From contig NZ_AMXN01000004.1 of NCBI RefSeq assembly GCF_000332645.1, positions 248,001-312,000 on the forward strand: DNA of 64,000 nucleotides, read 5' to 3'. The stretch comes from Bacillus inaquosorum KCTC 13429. GTDB taxonomy: Bacteria; Bacillota; Bacilli; Bacillales; Bacillaceae. Within the stretch, counting starts at the first letter, position 1, and each line of letters opens with the position of its first letter. This document shows positions 16,583-28,503 of this stretch, one piece after another. The notes under the pieces were generated by a model. The model was not told where the DNA came from. It ran no database searches and was given only the letters and a program-made list of their open reading frames with translations. The translations under genes and the position numbers were made by a program.

Positions 16583-17260
16583 TTAAAAACCGAGCGGGTG
16601 CAGAGAGGTAATGTCGTCGATTGCCAGCTCAGTCGGGGCTCCGTTGCCGGTTGTTCGAAGCAGAACGGAATCATTTCTTCTTCCGACAATCACGCCCCTG
16701 TACGTTCTTCCATTGGCTTCAATCAAACAAAGCGCTCTCGGCATGTTATGCGGCAGCTTTGTTAAAAAATCAATTTTTTCATGAATAGACATCTTGCTCA
16801 TCGGTTTTTTCACTTTTCTTGCCGGCGGAGTTTTTTCCTCCGCTTTAGCGGCACTATGGACAGCTTCCGGTTCTTTTTCAGGCTTCCGAGCCTCAAGTGC
16901 AGGCTCTTCCTTTTTTTCTGCTTTCGGAGGCTCGTGTTCGACGGTTTCTTCAACGGCCTGCGGCTCTGCTTTCTGTTCCTGCTGATTCTTTATGTGCTCT
17001 GGCTCTCTTACCTCTTGTGTTTGCTGACTCACTGGTTCAGCTGCAGGCTTTTGTTCTGCTTGCTGGACATCCTTTGCCGCAGCTTCCTCCTGCTGTTTCT
17101 CATCGTAAACCGGCTTTTCCTCTGCTTTTGGCGGAGCGGGTTTGTTGGCCTTTTTTTTGATGACAATCTCCTGCATGGATGACCTTGTTGTTTCTGCATA
17201 ATCCGGCTGAACAATATACATGAGCGGTTTTTTATCCGCGTTTCTTTTCTTATTAGACAT
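16583..17260 (-). CDS. cotO: Spore coat morphogenetic protein CotO
   Basis: 225 residues: a basic head, a long low-complexity middle rich in Glu, Lys, Pro, Ala and Gln (about residues 40-150) and a folded C-terminal part (SIHEKIDFLTKLPHNMPRAL, then GVIVGRRNDSVLLRTTGNGA). CotO controls assembly of the outer coat together with CotH and is recruited to encase the spore. I take ATG 17260, 7 nt after GGAGG; an in-frame ATG at 17266 touches the ribosome site. Convergent with cotZ. Confidence 0.9.
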   Translation of the reverse strand: MSNKKRNADKKPLMYIVQPDYAETTRSSMQEIVIKKKANKPAPPKAEEKPVYDEKQQEEAAAKDVQQAEQKPAAEPVSQQTQEVREPEHIKNQQEQKAEPQAVEETVEHEPPKAEKKEEPALEARKPEKEPEAVHSAAKAEEKTPPARKVKKPMSKMSIHEKIDFLTKLPHNMPRALCLIEANGRTYRGVIVGRRNDSVLLRTTGNGAPTELAIDDITSLHPLGF

Positions 17261-17322
17261 CTTCATCCCTCCGATTGTGTCATATTCTATCTATATGACA
17301 GAAAGCTGAAAATCAGAAGAAA

Positions 17323-17354
17323 TAAAAAAGCAATCCCTGTTTCGGGATTGCTTG
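17323..17354 (-). terminator. Terminator of fabI
   Basis: AAGCAATCCC/GGGATTGCTT stem followed on the minus strand by T6. Confidence 0.85.
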
Positions 17355-17367
17355 GCATAGATCCTGC

Positions 17368-18144
17368 TTAGCGGGCAGTGATATGGAAACCTGAATCAAC
17401 GTGAAGATTTTCACCTGTAATGCCTCGGGACATATCGCTGAATAAGAACGCAGCTGTATCGCCCACTTCTTCAGGTGTTGTCGTGCGGCGAAGCGGCGCA
17501 CGCTCTTCAATGTCTTTTAAGATGGAGTTGAAATCGCTGATGCCTTTAGCAGATAACGTTCTGATCGGGCCGGCAGAAATGCTGTTGACGCGGATATTTT
17601 CTTTTCCTAAGTCAGCAGCTAAGTATTTCACACTTGCATCAAGAGAAGCTTTCGCTACACCCATGACGTTGTAGTTCGGCATAACAAGCTCTCCGCCAAG
17701 GTAAGTCAAAGTGACAATGCTTCCGCCTTCAGTCATCATCGGACGGGCAGCTTTCACAACAGCTGTCAGAGAGTATGAGCTGATGTTATGAGCCAAAAGG
17801 AAGCCGTCACGATTTGTGTTTAAGTATTCGCCGACAAGCTCTTCTTTATTGGCAAACGCGATACAATGCGCGATACCGTGGATCACACCGACCTGCTCCT
17901 TAATGCTTGCGAAGCAAGTTTCGATTTCCGCGTCGTTTGTTACGTCGCAAGGAAGGATGATGGAATCGTTGCGTTCTAACGTTCCGGCAAGCTCGTGAAC
18001 AGATTTCTCCAGGCGTTCTCCTGCGTATGTAAAAATCAAACGTGCTCCCGCTTCATGTAAAGAGCGCGCAATTCCCCATGCGATACTGCGTTTGTTGGCT
18101 ACCCCCATCACAACAATGTTGCGGCCTTCAAGTGAAAAATTCAT
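17368..18144 (-). CDS. fabI: Enoyl-ACP reductase FabI (NADH)
   Basis: 258 residues, a short-chain dehydrogenase of the enoyl-ACP reductase class that carries out the last step of each fatty-acid elongation cycle. The nucleotide loop is seen in GVANKRSIAWGIARSLHEAG near the start and the Y-x6-K active site in MPNYNVMGVAKASLD (about Tyr157, Lys164). GGAGG precedes ATG 18144. A FapR operator lies just upstream, tying it to the fatty-acid regulon along with fabH-fabF at the far end of the window. Confidence 0.95.
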   Translation of the reverse strand: MNFSLEGRNIVVMGVANKRSIAWGIARSLHEAGARLIFTYAGERLEKSVHELAGTLERNDSIILPCDVTNDAEIETCFASIKEQVGVIHGIAHCIAFANKEELVGEYLNTNRDGFLLAHNISSYSLTAVVKAARPMMTEGGSIVTLTYLGGELVMPNYNVMGVAKASLDASVKYLAADLGKENIRVNSISAGPIRTLSAKGISDFNSILKDIEERAPLRRTTTPEEVGDTAAFLFSDMSRGITGENLHVDSGFHITAR

Positions 18145-18181
18145 ATGTATAAAGCCTCCTATATTTAATAAAGACATAGTA

Positions 18182-18199
18182 TTAGTACCTGATCTTAAT
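18182..18199 (-). promoter_or_regulatory. FapR operator and promoter of fabI
   Basis: TTAGTACCTGATCTTAAT matches the FapR consensus (compare the fabH site at 57993). On the minus strand a TATGAT -10 with TTTTCA 17 bp further upstream lies just before it, so bound FapR would cover the transcription start. Malonyl-CoA releases FapR in this family. Confidence 0.8.
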
Positions 18200-18279
18200 T
18201 CCTATCATATCATAACCTTGACCAGATGAAAAGCGCATACCGTAGCAAACGCGAAAGAGATCACCATCAGCTGGTGATC

Positions 18280-19095
18280 TCATCGCCTTGTATTTAAGCT
18301 GTTTCGTTTAAAGGCAAAATGGTTTGTCGGCCCGTGTCCTGATCCGATCCCAAGCGTATTTTCCACCGCTTCGCGGACAAAGTTGGCCGCGACCTCGAAT
18401 GCCTGATGGATGCTGTCTCCTTTAGCGGTTTGGGCTGTTAAAGCCGCAGCAAAGGTGCAGCCTGTGCCATGCGTATGCTTCGTATCAATATAGGGATGGC
18501 TGATTTGCATAAACATGTTCCCATCAAAAAGAAGATCAGTAATGTTATTGTCCTCAGGCTGGTGCCCGCCTTTGATAATCACATTCTGCGCACCCATCTT
18601 TACGAGCTGCTCCGCTGCTTTTTTTCGGTCATCCAGCGAGCGGATAGTCATTCCTGTCAGCGTTTCTGCTTCCGGAACATTCGGCGTAATCGCGTAGCTT
18701 CTTGGAATGAGCAGCTCCTCTAAGGTTGCAACTGATTCATCGCGCAGCAGGGATGCACCTCCCTTTGCGATCATAACTGGATCAACAATCACACGGTTAA
18801 ACTCATACTCGTCAATTTTTCTTGCCACTTCTTCAATCATTTCGGCATTCCAGAGCATTCCCGTTTTTACGGCGTCAGGTCTCAAATCCTCGGCAACAGC
18901 ATCAATTTGCTGTCTCAGCGCCTCTACAGTCAGCGGATACACCCCATGCACACCAAGCGTATTTTGAGCGGTTACCGCCGTAATCGCAGACATACCGAAA
19001 ACATCAAGCTCCTGAAAGGTTTTAATATCTGCCTGTATCCCTGCGCCGCCGCCTGAATCAGAGCCGGCGATTGTCAATGCTTTATATATACTCAT
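18280..19095 (-). CDS. thiD: Hydroxymethylpyrimidine (phosphate) kinase ThiD
   Basis: 271 residues of the ribokinase fold. ALTIAGSDSGGGAGIQADIK at the start is the HMP-binding loop. DPVMIAKGGASLL and the C-terminal anion hole HTHGTGCTFAAALTA with the catalytic Asp/Gly-rich loop are present. It phosphorylates HMP or HMP-P to HMP-PP for thiamine. Last gene of the thi operon, 18 bp after thiF; AAAAGGAG before the ATG. In B. subtilis this locus is yjbV. Confidence 0.93.
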   Translation of the reverse strand: MSIYKALTIAGSDSGGGAGIQADIKTFQELDVFGMSAITAVTAQNTLGVHGVYPLTVEALRQQIDAVAEDLRPDAVKTGMLWNAEMIEEVARKIDEYEFNRVIVDPVMIAKGGASLLRDESVATLEELLIPRSYAITPNVPEAETLTGMTIRSLDDRKKAAEQLVKMGAQNVIIKGGHQPEDNNITDLLFDGNMFMQISHPYIDTKHTHGTGCTFAAALTAQTAKGDSIHQAFEVAANFVREAVENTLGIGSGHGPTNHFAFKRNSLNTRR

Positions 19096-19113
19096 TACAC
19101 TACACTCCTTTTA

Positions 19114-20124
19114 TTACCCGATCCATTTATGATAAATGGATTTTGCCCGGGCAATATCATTCGTTCCATGGATCAACGCTCTGCCGTCCTGGAACAGCAC
19201 CATTTTCATATCATCCGAGCGACAGGAAATTAAATACGGATTCGCGGCTACTTCAAGCCCAGCCTGTCTCAGCTGACCGGCAAGCACTTCAAGATCAGCT
19301 TCTTTTGTAAAGGATGATCTGATTTGCACCGTGTTCCTGCCGCACAATACAGCCGCTTTTGTTTGGTTTTCATATGACAAAAACGGAAAATCCTTTGTGC
19401 CGCAGCTTGGGCATGTGTCATGTTTGAGACCCGCTGCTCTCACCTCTGACCGCTCATTTTTCCATAAGTCAAAAGAGCGCAGCACCGGCTCGCATTCTTC
19501 TCCCGTCAGCAGCTTCAGCGCGTCTGTCACCTGAAAGACTGCTACCTGCAAAACAGCCGGACTGATGATGCCGGCTGTGTCACATGTCGCGCCGCCAATC
19601 GGAAGTGTATCGAGCAAGCAATGCAGGCAGGGGGTCGATCCCGGCACTACGGTAAAGGTCAGACCGTAGCTTCCTACACAGGCACCGTAAAGAAAAGGAA
19701 TCCCTTCTTTTACCGCAGCATCATTTACGATCAGGCGGGTTTCAAAATTATCGGCCGCATCCACAATGATCGAAGCGCCCCTAATCAGGTCGAAGATATT
19801 TTCCGCTGTCACATCCATGACAAGGCCCGTCACATCAACATCGCTGTTAATCGAACGGAGACGCTGCTCAGCAGCGGCCGCTTTCGGCATTTCTTTTTTG
19901 ACATCATCTTCTGTATATAGCTGCTGGCGCTGCAGGTTGCTCCATTCAACGTAATCTCTGTCGGCAATCTTCACAGAACCGACTCCCGCTCTGACCAGCA
20001 TTTCTGCACTGGCTGTTCCAAGCGCGCCGGCGCCGATAATTACGGCGCGCGCTTCTTTCAATTTCTTCTGGCCGGCTGGGCCGATCGGAGCAAACAGCTC
20101 CTGCCTGGAGTACCTGTCCGTCAT
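19114..20124 (-). CDS. thiF: ThiS adenylyltransferase ThiF
   Basis: 336 residues of the E1/MoeB/ThiF family. The ATP loop is [19 protein letters not shown] (about residues 32-50) and [16 protein letters not shown] contains the conserved Arg. Zinc cysteines are CLHCLL and CPSCGT. It adenylates the C-terminal Gly of ThiS so that sulfur can be attached. The start overlaps the thiG stop by 4 bp (ATGA). Confidence 0.93.
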   Translation of the reverse strand: MTDRYSRQELFAPIGPAGQKKLKEARAVIIGAGALGTASAEMLVRAGVGSVKIADRDYVEWSNLQRQQLYTEDDVKKEMPKAAAAEQRLRSINSDVDVTGLVMDVTAENIFDLIRGASIIVDAADNFETRLIVNDAAVKEGIPFLYGACVGSYGLTFTVVPGSTPCLHCLLDTLPIGGATCDTAGIISPAVLQVAVFQVTDALKLLTGEECEPVLRSFDLWKNERSEVRAAGLKHDTCPSCGTKDFPFLSYENQTKAAVLCGRNTVQIRSSFTKEADLEVLAGQLRQAGLEVAANPYLISCRSDDMKMVLFQDGRALIHGTNDIARAKSIYHKWIG

Positions 20125-20891
20125 ACAGGAAGACCTTCTCCCGGACTGCTTGCCGTTCCGTATCGCTTCAACGGAATGCGGCCCGCTTCATAAGACAGGC
20201 GTCCTGCTTCCACCGCGAGCTTCATGGCACGAGCCATTTTCACAGGATCATTCGCGCCTGATACAGCCGTATTGAGGAGTACGCCGTCCGCACCAAGTTC
20301 CATTGCGTATGCCGCATCTTTCGGCGATCCGATTCCGGCATCCACGATGACCGGCACTTTTGCCTGTTCAATAATAAATGACAAATTCAAAGGATTTAAG
20401 ATTCCTTGGCCCGATCCGATCGGTGATGCACCCGGCATGATAGCATGAACACCGAGCTCTTCGAGTTTTCTTGCCAGCACAACATCATCTGATGTGTACG
20501 GGAGCACAATAAAGCCTTCTTCTAGAAGCTGTTCAGACGCTTTTAATGTCTCTACAGGATCAGGCAGCAAGGAACGGCTGCATCCGATGACTTCGACTTT
20601 AATCATGTCACAAAGACCTGACGCTTTTGCCAGCCTTGCAATCCGGACCGCTTCTTCAGCGGTACTGGCGCCTGCTGTATTCGGCAGAAGCGTATATTTG
20701 GATAAATCAAGCTGTTCCAGAAAATTAGGCTGAGACGCTTCAAAGATGTTCATTCTCCGCACAGCAAATGTTAAAATATCAGACTCGGAAACAGCCACCG
20801 CTTCCTTTTGGATTTCAAACGATGGGTATTTCCCCGTGCCCAGCAGCAACCTTGATTGAAATGATTTCCCGCCAATTGTTAACATGCTCAT
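20121..20891 (-). CDS. thiG: Thiazole synthase ThiG
   Basis: 256 residues, a TIM barrel that builds the thiazole phosphate from DXP, dehydroglycine and ThiS-thiocarboxylate. Recognisable parts: [30 protein letters not shown] (with the Schiff-base lysine at about residue 97), [17 protein letters not shown] and [20 protein letters not shown]. It overlaps thiS and thiF by 4 bp each, so the three are translationally coupled. Confidence 0.95.
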   Translation of the reverse strand: MSMLTIGGKSFQSRLLLGTGKYPSFEIQKEAVAVSESDILTFAVRRMNIFEASQPNFLEQLDLSKYTLLPNTAGASTAEEAVRIARLAKASGLCDMIKVEVIGCSRSLLPDPVETLKASEQLLEEGFIVLPYTSDDVVLARKLEELGVHAIMPGASPIGSGQGILNPLNLSFIIEQAKVPVIVDAGIGSPKDAAYAMELGADGVLLNTAVSGANDPVKMARAMKLAVEAGRLSYEAGRIPLKRYGTASSPGEGLPV

Positions 20892-21087
20892 CCCCCTCCT
20901 ACAAAATGGACAATTTCGATGACATCGCGATCACAAAGCTCTACCTCGTGATAATGTTCTTTGCCGATAATTTCTTTATTTCTTTCAACGATAACGATTT
21001 TATTTTCAAGCTGATAAGACGCCAGCAGGTCTTGAATTGTACCTGTGTCTTTTTCCCACTTCACGTCTTTACCGTTCAGCTGTAGCA

Positions 21088-21091
<4 letters not shown>
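20888..21091 (-). CDS. thiS: Sulfur-carrier protein ThiS
   Basis: 67-residue beta-grasp protein ending in Val-Gly-Gly-Gly; the C-terminal glycine is the site of adenylation and thiocarboxylation. [12 protein letters not shown] is the family ending. ATGA overlaps tie it to thiO upstream and thiG downstream. Confidence 0.93.
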
Positions 21092-23483
<2,392 letters not shown>

Positions 23484-23507
23484 ACGTCATTCCCCCTGTC
23501 TGAAAAA

Positions 23508-23543
23508 TAAAAAAACCACTTTCCCGCAAGGAAAAGTGGTTTG
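23508..23543 (-). terminator. TPP-riboswitch terminator of the thi operon
   Basis: AAACCACTTTTCC/GGAAAGTGGTTT-type stem with T7 on the minus strand, between the aptamer and tenA. Confidence 0.85.
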
Positions 23544-23580
23544 GAATTGGCATAGTAAAATAACACAAATACCGCTCCAC

Positions 23581-23668
23581 TTCCCTACGCAGGTCTGAAC
23601 CTGTTCAAGTTATGAGGGTCTAAAAGTCACACTTTTATCTCAGCCCTTATGAAGGACACCCCTAGTGG
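23581..23668 (-). promoter_or_regulatory. TPP (thi-box) riboswitch
   Basis: The minus strand reads AGGGGTGTCC, then GGGCTGAGAT, ACCCTCATAACTTGAACAGG and TTCAGACCTGCGTAGGGAAG: the complete thi-box core in order. TPP binding favours the downstream terminator, so the thi genes are off when thiamine is plentiful. Confidence 0.95.
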
Positions 23669-23703
23669 TTATACGAATACATATTGAATTGTTCTGCACC
23701 TCT

Positions 23704-23731
23704 ATATTAACACGAATCCCTATTTGGTCAA
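23704..23731 (-). promoter_or_regulatory. SigA promoter of the thi operon
   Basis: TTGACC (23726-23731) and TAATAT (23704-23709) on the minus strand with a 16-bp spacer. The -35 lies only 3 bp from the stop of yjbQ. Confidence 0.6.
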
Positions 23732-23734
23732 GGT

Positions 23735-25579
23735 TTAACCTTCCAATGTTTTCTTAAGATCCGTTACGTACGCCCGAGATCCGGTGACAATTAAGCGGTC
23801 TCCCAGTTTCAGCCTTGTATCCCCATGAGGAACGATGCTGTCCACACCTCTGAAAATCCTGACAAAGATGACGTCGCCTGTTAAAGGGAATTCCCGCAAA
23901 ATGACACCGTCGTATTTGCTGTTTTCCATATTAATTTGATACAGCGAAGACTCCTGGTTCGTGAGCAGCTTCATGACGCCAGGCGCTTCTATCAGCGCGC
24001 GAAGCAGCGTTTTTGTCGACAACAGAATAGAAAAGATGCTGATCCCCTGCTCCTTCAAAGCTGCTTCATTCTCGGGTGATCCGACGCTGGCAATGACTCT
24101 TTCTGTGCCTTTTTCTTTTGCAAGTAATGCAATGTCGGCATTCATGTCTTCATTCCCTGTCGCGACAACAAGAATATCCGCATCAAAAATACCGAGTGAG
24201 TCTAGGGTTTCAGGCTCATAATCAGAAATCGTTTCAACCGTAAACACTGATTCTGACAGCTTTTCCTCTGCATTCTCTTGGTAGACGTGCACAACACGCA
24301 CGTCATACTCGTTCTCAGGCAATTCAAGTGTAACAGGCAGAGTCATTTGGTTGGCGCCGATAAACGCAATCGTCTTTTTCTCCTCCGGCTGCTCCTCCCG
24401 TTTGTATAATTTTTTAAAACAGATCGGCGTAAAAATACTGGCAATAACTGCTACTAAAATCAGCGCTCCTGACATATTTGCGCTGATCACGTGAAGCTGC
24501 TGGCCGATTGTCGCAGCGGCAATCACGAGCGAAAGGGTTGATGTCAGCAGGAAACCAGACGCCAAAACTGTTCGATTATCATACCACTTCTTCAAGTACA
24601 TGACAGGAATGATTTTGCTTATTAACAGCGCCAACAGCAGGAGCGGAATCATGATTAAAATGGTTCGATCTTGGAAAAGAGTCCAAATATCCAGCTTCAC
24701 GCCGACCATCACAAAGAAAATCGGTATTAAGAACCCGTAACCGAATGAATCCAGCTGCTGAACAAGTTCTTTGTTTGGTGAAAGAAGGGAAACAAGAACC
24801 CCCGCTAAGAAAGCGCCGAGAATATTTTCTGCCCCTAGTGATTCAGACAGGGCAACGAGTACGATAATTAACGTAAAAATGGCACGCGTTCCGATCTGGA
24901 TCGTCCCTTTTGACATGGTCTGAACAAAAGAGCGATGTTTAAAGACCCGGCCGAAAAAGTAAAGCACCACTCCGGCTGCGAATAGGATCATCAGGAGCCA
25001 CATGTTTCCGCTGTCCTCTCCGTATAAAGAAGAAAAAACAGCAAGAAGAATCATCGTGGCCAAATCCGCAATAACAGCAACGAGCAAAATAATTTGCCCG
25101 ATATTTGAATTCATGATCCGTTCTTCTTTCAACGTTGGAACGACAACGCCCAACGAAATCGTTGAAATAATAAGCGTCATTAAAAAAGCATTTTGGATAA
25201 ATCCTGCCAAGACGAACCCATAGGACAGCAGCAATGATAAAATAAAAATACCGGCAAAAATTATAGATGCCGCAGCAAACGTATTAGGCGCTTCCTTTCC
25301 GTTCGGCAGGAGCTGCTTTTTCTTTCCTTTCTCAAACGATGAAAAATCAATTTCAAGCCCGCTTAAAAACATTAAAAAGATAAATCCGAGCATAGAGAGC
25401 GTCTGGAGCCATGTATCACCCTCCACAACTAAATTAAGACCGCTTTTTCCAATAATCAGCCCCATAATGATTTCAGCAACAACAACCGGGATGCTAAGTT
25501 TAAATCGATGCAAAAGGATGGGTGTCAAAAATGCAACGATAAGTACAACAACTAAAGATGCGACAGATGTATGCGCCAT
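23735..25579 (-). CDS. yjbQ: CPA2-type monovalent cation/H+ antiporter YjbQ
   Basis: 614 residues. About twelve membrane helices (residues 1-385) form a Na+/H+ exchanger domain with AEIIMGLIIGKSGLNLVV and ENILGAFLAGVLVSLL as signature regions. A TrkA-N nucleotide-binding domain follows (IAFIGANQMTLPVTLELPEN at about 400), then a TrkA-C domain at the C-terminus (GDVIFVRIFRGVDSIVPHGD). This layout matches KefB/KhtU-like K+ or Na+ antiporters gated by ligands. AAAGGAGG before the ATG. The ion is not determined by sequence. Confidence 0.88.
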   Translation of the reverse strand: MAHTSVASLVVVLIVAFLTPILLHRFKLSIPVVVAEIIMGLIIGKSGLNLVVEGDTWLQTLSMLGFIFLMFLSGLEIDFSSFEKGKKKQLLPNGKEAPNTFAAASIIFAGIFILSLLLSYGFVLAGFIQNAFLMTLIISTISLGVVVPTLKEERIMNSNIGQIILLVAVIADLATMILLAVFSSLYGEDSGNMWLLMILFAAGVVLYFFGRVFKHRSFVQTMSKGTIQIGTRAIFTLIIVLVALSESLGAENILGAFLAGVLVSLLSPNKELVQQLDSFGYGFLIPIFFVMVGVKLDIWTLFQDRTILIMIPLLLLALLISKIIPVMYLKKWYDNRTVLASGFLLTSTLSLVIAAATIGQQLHVISANMSGALILVAVIASIFTPICFKKLYKREEQPEEKKTIAFIGANQMTLPVTLELPENEYDVRVVHVYQENAEEKLSESVFTVETISDYEPETLDSLGIFDADILVVATGNEDMNADIALLAKEKGTERVIASVGSPENEAALKEQGISIFSILLSTKTLLRALIEAPGVMKLLTNQESSLYQINMENSKYDGVILREFPLTGDVIFVRIFRGVDSIVPHGDTRLKLGDRLIVTGSRAYVTDLKKTLEG

Positions 25580-25810
25580 AATCAGAACCTCCTTTTTAGA
25601 TCAGGGTTATGCCAGTTCTCTATCAAAGAACAGAACCTCATTTTTAAAAAACATAACGCGATTTTAACAAGGGTCAAGACAAAAAATAAAGTAATAAGGT
25701 CTTAATCCTGTTTAGAAAATGATTCTTCTATAATTTGCACATAAAAGCTTGTGATGACTCACAGCACTTTGCTTCATAATAAATAAAACAATCGGCAAGG
25801 AGGATACCGC

Positions 25811-26545
25811 ATGGCTTACGATATAATCAGCGATATTCATGGCTGCTATGACGAAATGACTGAATTAATCCAGAAGCTTGGCTATACAATTAAAAATGGA
25901 GTACCTGTCCACGAGGAAGGCAGGGTGCTTGTTTTTGCCGGAGATTTGACTGACAGAGGGCCCAAATCGATAGAGGTGATCCGCTTTGTAGCCGGCGCTT
26001 ACGAAAAAGGCGCTGTGCGTTATGTCCCGGGAAATCATTGCAATAAACTGTACCGCTACTTAAAAGGAAATCCGGTGAAAGTAATGCATGGTCTCGAAAC
26101 AACAGCGGCGGAGCTTGAAGAACTTTCTAAAGAAGAAAGAAAAGCAGTCAGCGAACAGTTTATGAAGCTGTACGAAACAGCGCCGCTTTACGACATCTTA
26201 CATAACGGAGAATTAGTTGTCGCCCATGCTGGAATAAAGGCTGACGATATCGGCAAAAATACCCGCAGAGTGAAAGACTTTGTGCTTTACGGCGATGTGA
26301 CGGGTGAAACGTATCCAGACGGCAGACCCGTCAGACGTGATTGGGCGGCATCCTATAACGGAAAGGCTTGGGTGGTATACGGCCATACACCTGTGAAGGA
26401 GCCTCGGAAAATCAATCGCACCATCAACATCGATACAGGCTGCGTGTTCGGAAATAAACTGACAGGCTTTCGCTTTCCAGAAATAGAGACCGTCTCTGTT
26501 CCAAGCTCCCTGCCTTATGATGAATCAAGATTTCGCCCTATATAA
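25811..26545 (+). CDS. prpE: Protein phosphatase / Ap4A hydrolase PrpE
   Basis: 244 residues of the PPP metallophosphatase family. The three metal motifs are DIHGCYDEM (residues 8-16), [10 protein letters not shown] (about 45) and GNHCNK (about 75), with AHAG and VVYGHTP later. PrpE hydrolyses dinucleoside tetraphosphates and dephosphorylates tyrosine-phosphate substrates, and influences spore germination. AAGGAGG before the ATG. Confidence 0.9.
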   Translation: MAYDIISDIHGCYDEMTELIQKLGYTIKNGVPVHEEGRVLVFAGDLTDRGPKSIEVIRFVAGAYEKGAVRYVPGNHCNKLYRYLKGNPVKVMHGLETTAAELEELSKEERKAVSEQFMKLYETAPLYDILHNGELVVAHAGIKADDIGKNTRRVKDFVLYGDVTGETYPDGRPVRRDWAASYNGKAWVVYGHTPVKEPRKINRTINIDTGCVFGNKLTGFRFPEIETVSVPSSLPYDESRFRPI

Positions 26546-26575
26546 AAGGAGAGAATCAATGATTCTCTCCTTTTA
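26545..26575 (+). terminator. Terminator of prpE
   Basis: AAAAGGAGAGAATC/GATTCTCTCCTTTT perfect stem, starting in the prpE stop codon region. Confidence 0.75.
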
Positions 26576-26576
26576 G

Positions 26577-26750
26577 CGTGTCGACAAATCCTCGCATTCG
26601 TTGTCAGTCCTGCGCGTTGGCGCTCAATACGGAGTGGAACGGCGGCTAAATTCTCAGGCGTCCTGCCTAAACACCGCCGTCATCACATCCTGTGAAAGTC
26701 TGCTCCAATGCTCGTCCTTCCTAGACTTCAAGGGTTTTCAATCATGCTGA
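26577..26750. repeat. Likely copy of the ~190-bp intergenic repeat of B. subtilis
   Basis: A GC-richer, non-coding stretch between two terminators, with internal pairing potential (GGCGTCCTGCC with GGCAGGACGCC; ACGGCGGC with CCGCCGT, forming an about 45-nt arm at 26638-26690). I see no open reading frame. Its size, intergenic place and structure match the family of about ten 190-bp repeats reported in B. subtilis, but this rests on memory of the family only. Confidence 0.4.
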
Positions 26751-26755
26751 AAAGA

Positions 26756-26796
26756 TGACAAAATCCTAAAACGTAAACCGTTTTAGGATTTTGTCA
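26756..26796 (-). terminator. Terminator of yjbO
   Basis: Perfect TGACAAAATCCTAAAACG / CGTTTTAGGATTTTGTCA stem of 18 bp that includes the last codons of yjbO. Confidence 0.75.
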
Positions 26797-27670
26797 GTTC
26801 TTTCATATCTTGAGGCAGTGCAGCATGGAACGTCATGTTCTCCTGCGTCAGGGGATGGATAAACGAAAGATGCTCGCTGTGCAGGGCCTGCCGGCCAATT
26901 TTCTGTCTCGTTCCGCCATACAGTGTATCGCCGCACAGCGGGTGTCCGAGGTAGCTCATATGAACACGAATTTGGTGGGTCCGTCCAGTCTCAAGCTGCA
27001 ATGTCACCGAGGTGATATCGTCAGTTGCGCGTGTGACATAAAAATGAGTAACAGCCTTCTGGCCGTCCGGTGTGACCCTCCGTTCAATAATACTGTCAGG
27101 ATGTCTGCCAATCGGGGCATCGACTGTTCCCTCCCCTGTCATCCGCCCGTGGACCACTGCCGCATACCGGCGTTTCACAAGTCCGTTTTTTTGCGCTGAC
27201 GATAAAATGGAGTGGGCAAAGCGATGCTTAGCAACAAGCATCACACCTGATGTATCCCGGTCCAGCCGGGTGACAAGATGAACTGTCGCCCGCACTCCGT
27301 TTTTTTGATAATGATGGATAATTCCATTGGCAATGCTGCCGGATGGGTGCTCTCTCGAAGGAATTGAAGACACATACGGCTGCTTGTTTATCACAAGCAC
27401 ATGTTCATCCTCATACAGGATATCGAGCGGAACAGGCTCTGCCAATAACGTCTCGCTCACCTGTTCCTCAGGAAACTTCACGACAAGAAGGTCCCCTTCT
27501 CTCAAAACGTATTTGACCGTCACATGCTCACCGTTGATAAGCAGGTCTCCCCCGCCAAACTTGATATCAGTCAGCAGCCGTTTCGAAATTCCCAGTACTC
27601 CGGCATATTCTTTTACAGTCATCCCGTCTTCAGCGGAAGTGATGTTCTTTCTGATAAAAAAATGCTCCAC
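26783..27670 (-). CDS. yjbO: RluD-type pseudouridine synthase YjbO
   Basis: 295 residues. An S4-like RNA-binding head (ISKRLLTDIKFGGGDLLING) precedes the catalytic domain, with the active-site aspartate in HLVTRLDRDTSGVMLVAKH (about residue 138) and the C-terminal GRTHQIRVHMSYLGHPLCGD. It should convert uridine to pseudouridine in large rRNA; the exact site is unknown. GTG start, with AGAGGA 7 nt upstream. It lies just after nadF in one transcription unit with yjbM. Confidence 0.9.
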   Translation of the reverse strand: MEHFFIRKNITSAEDGMTVKEYAGVLGISKRLLTDIKFGGGDLLINGEHVTVKYVLREGDLLVVKFPEEQVSETLLAEPVPLDILYEDEHVLVINKQPYVSSIPSREHPSGSIANGIIHHYQKNGVRATVHLVTRLDRDTSGVMLVAKHRFAHSILSSAQKNGLVKRRYAAVVHGRMTGEGTVDAPIGRHPDSIIERRVTPDGQKAVTHFYVTRATDDITSVTLQLETGRTHQIRVHMSYLGHPLCGDTLYGGTRQKIGRQALHSEHLSFIHPLTQENMTFHAALPQDMKELTKS

Positions 27671-27684
27671 GATACGTCCTCTTT

Positions 27685-28485
27685 CTATTCACCTTTCCCG
27701 ATAAACGAATCCTGGACTCTTTTCCAAAATGGAAACGGACGGAATCTCGCAAACCTCACATTTTCGGATGCAACCTGGCAGCGGATCGACTTTACATCCT
27801 TATGAAGAAGGGTTAAATGGTCAATCGTCACTTGAAAGTCAACTTCGTTTCTCGGTTTAATCATGCAATCATGATGGGAAGGGAGAAGCAGCGGCGATCC
27901 GACCGTCCGGAATACGCGGTTATTAATAGAAGCCATTTCCGCAAGCTGGATCGCTCTGATAGATGGATGAATAATCGCTCCGCCCAGCGCCTTATTGTAG
28001 GCTGTGCTGCCGGATGGCGTTGACAGGCAGAGGCCGTCGCCTCGGAAGGTTTCAAAGAGCTGTCCCTTGATTTCCACATCAGCCACAAGACTTCCTTCTA
28101 TGCTTTTAATCGTACATTCATTCAAGGCTAAATATCTTTCTTCCCGCTCGTTTTCGTGATAAGTCACAATCACTTCGAGAAGCGGATATTCGACTGTATG
28201 GTACGGCGTTTTCGCAATCGCGAGAACAAGCTTTTCAATTTCATGAGGAACCCAGTCGGCATAAAACCCCAGATGACCCGTATGAACGCCGACAAATGCT
28301 GTTTTGTCCAAGCGGTCGCTGTATCTGTGAAAAGCATACAAAAGCGTTCCGTCGCCTCCGACTGAAATGACGATTTCCGGTTCATTTTCATCCAGTTCCA
28401 TATCAAAATCCAATAAATACGCCTGTATTTTGCTTTTCAGCGTATCAGAAACTTGATCTCCTTTTGATGATACGGCAAATTTCAT
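27685..28485 (-). CDS. ppnKA: NAD kinase
   Basis: 266 residues of the ATP-NAD kinase family, making NADP from NAD. Signature [13 protein letters not shown] at about residue 43, LNECTIKS (the NE motif) at about 122 and the glycine-rich [20 protein letters not shown] at about 156. AAAGGGGAAG before the ATG. Located between yjbM and yjbO, in line with the conserved Firmicutes arrangement yjbM-nadF-yjbO. Also called nadF or yjbN. Confidence 0.93.
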   Translation of the reverse strand: MKFAVSSKGDQVSDTLKSKIQAYLLDFDMELDENEPEIVISVGGDGTLLYAFHRYSDRLDKTAFVGVHTGHLGFYADWVPHEIEKLVLAIAKTPYHTVEYPLLEVIVTYHENEREERYLALNECTIKSIEGSLVADVEIKGQLFETFRGDGLCLSTPSGSTAYNKALGGAIIHPSIRAIQLAEMASINNRVFRTVGSPLLLPSHHDCMIKPRNEVDFQVTIDHLTLLHKDVKSIRCQVASENVRFARFRPFPFWKRVQDSFIGKGE

Positions 28486-28503
28486 GCTTTTCTTCCCCTT
28501 TAC

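Noticed and set aside
16781..17182. 133-codon open frame opposite cotO, with many Phe/Leu residues
   Set aside because: A mirror of the Glu/Lys-rich low-complexity part of cotO; no ribosome site and no conserved motif.
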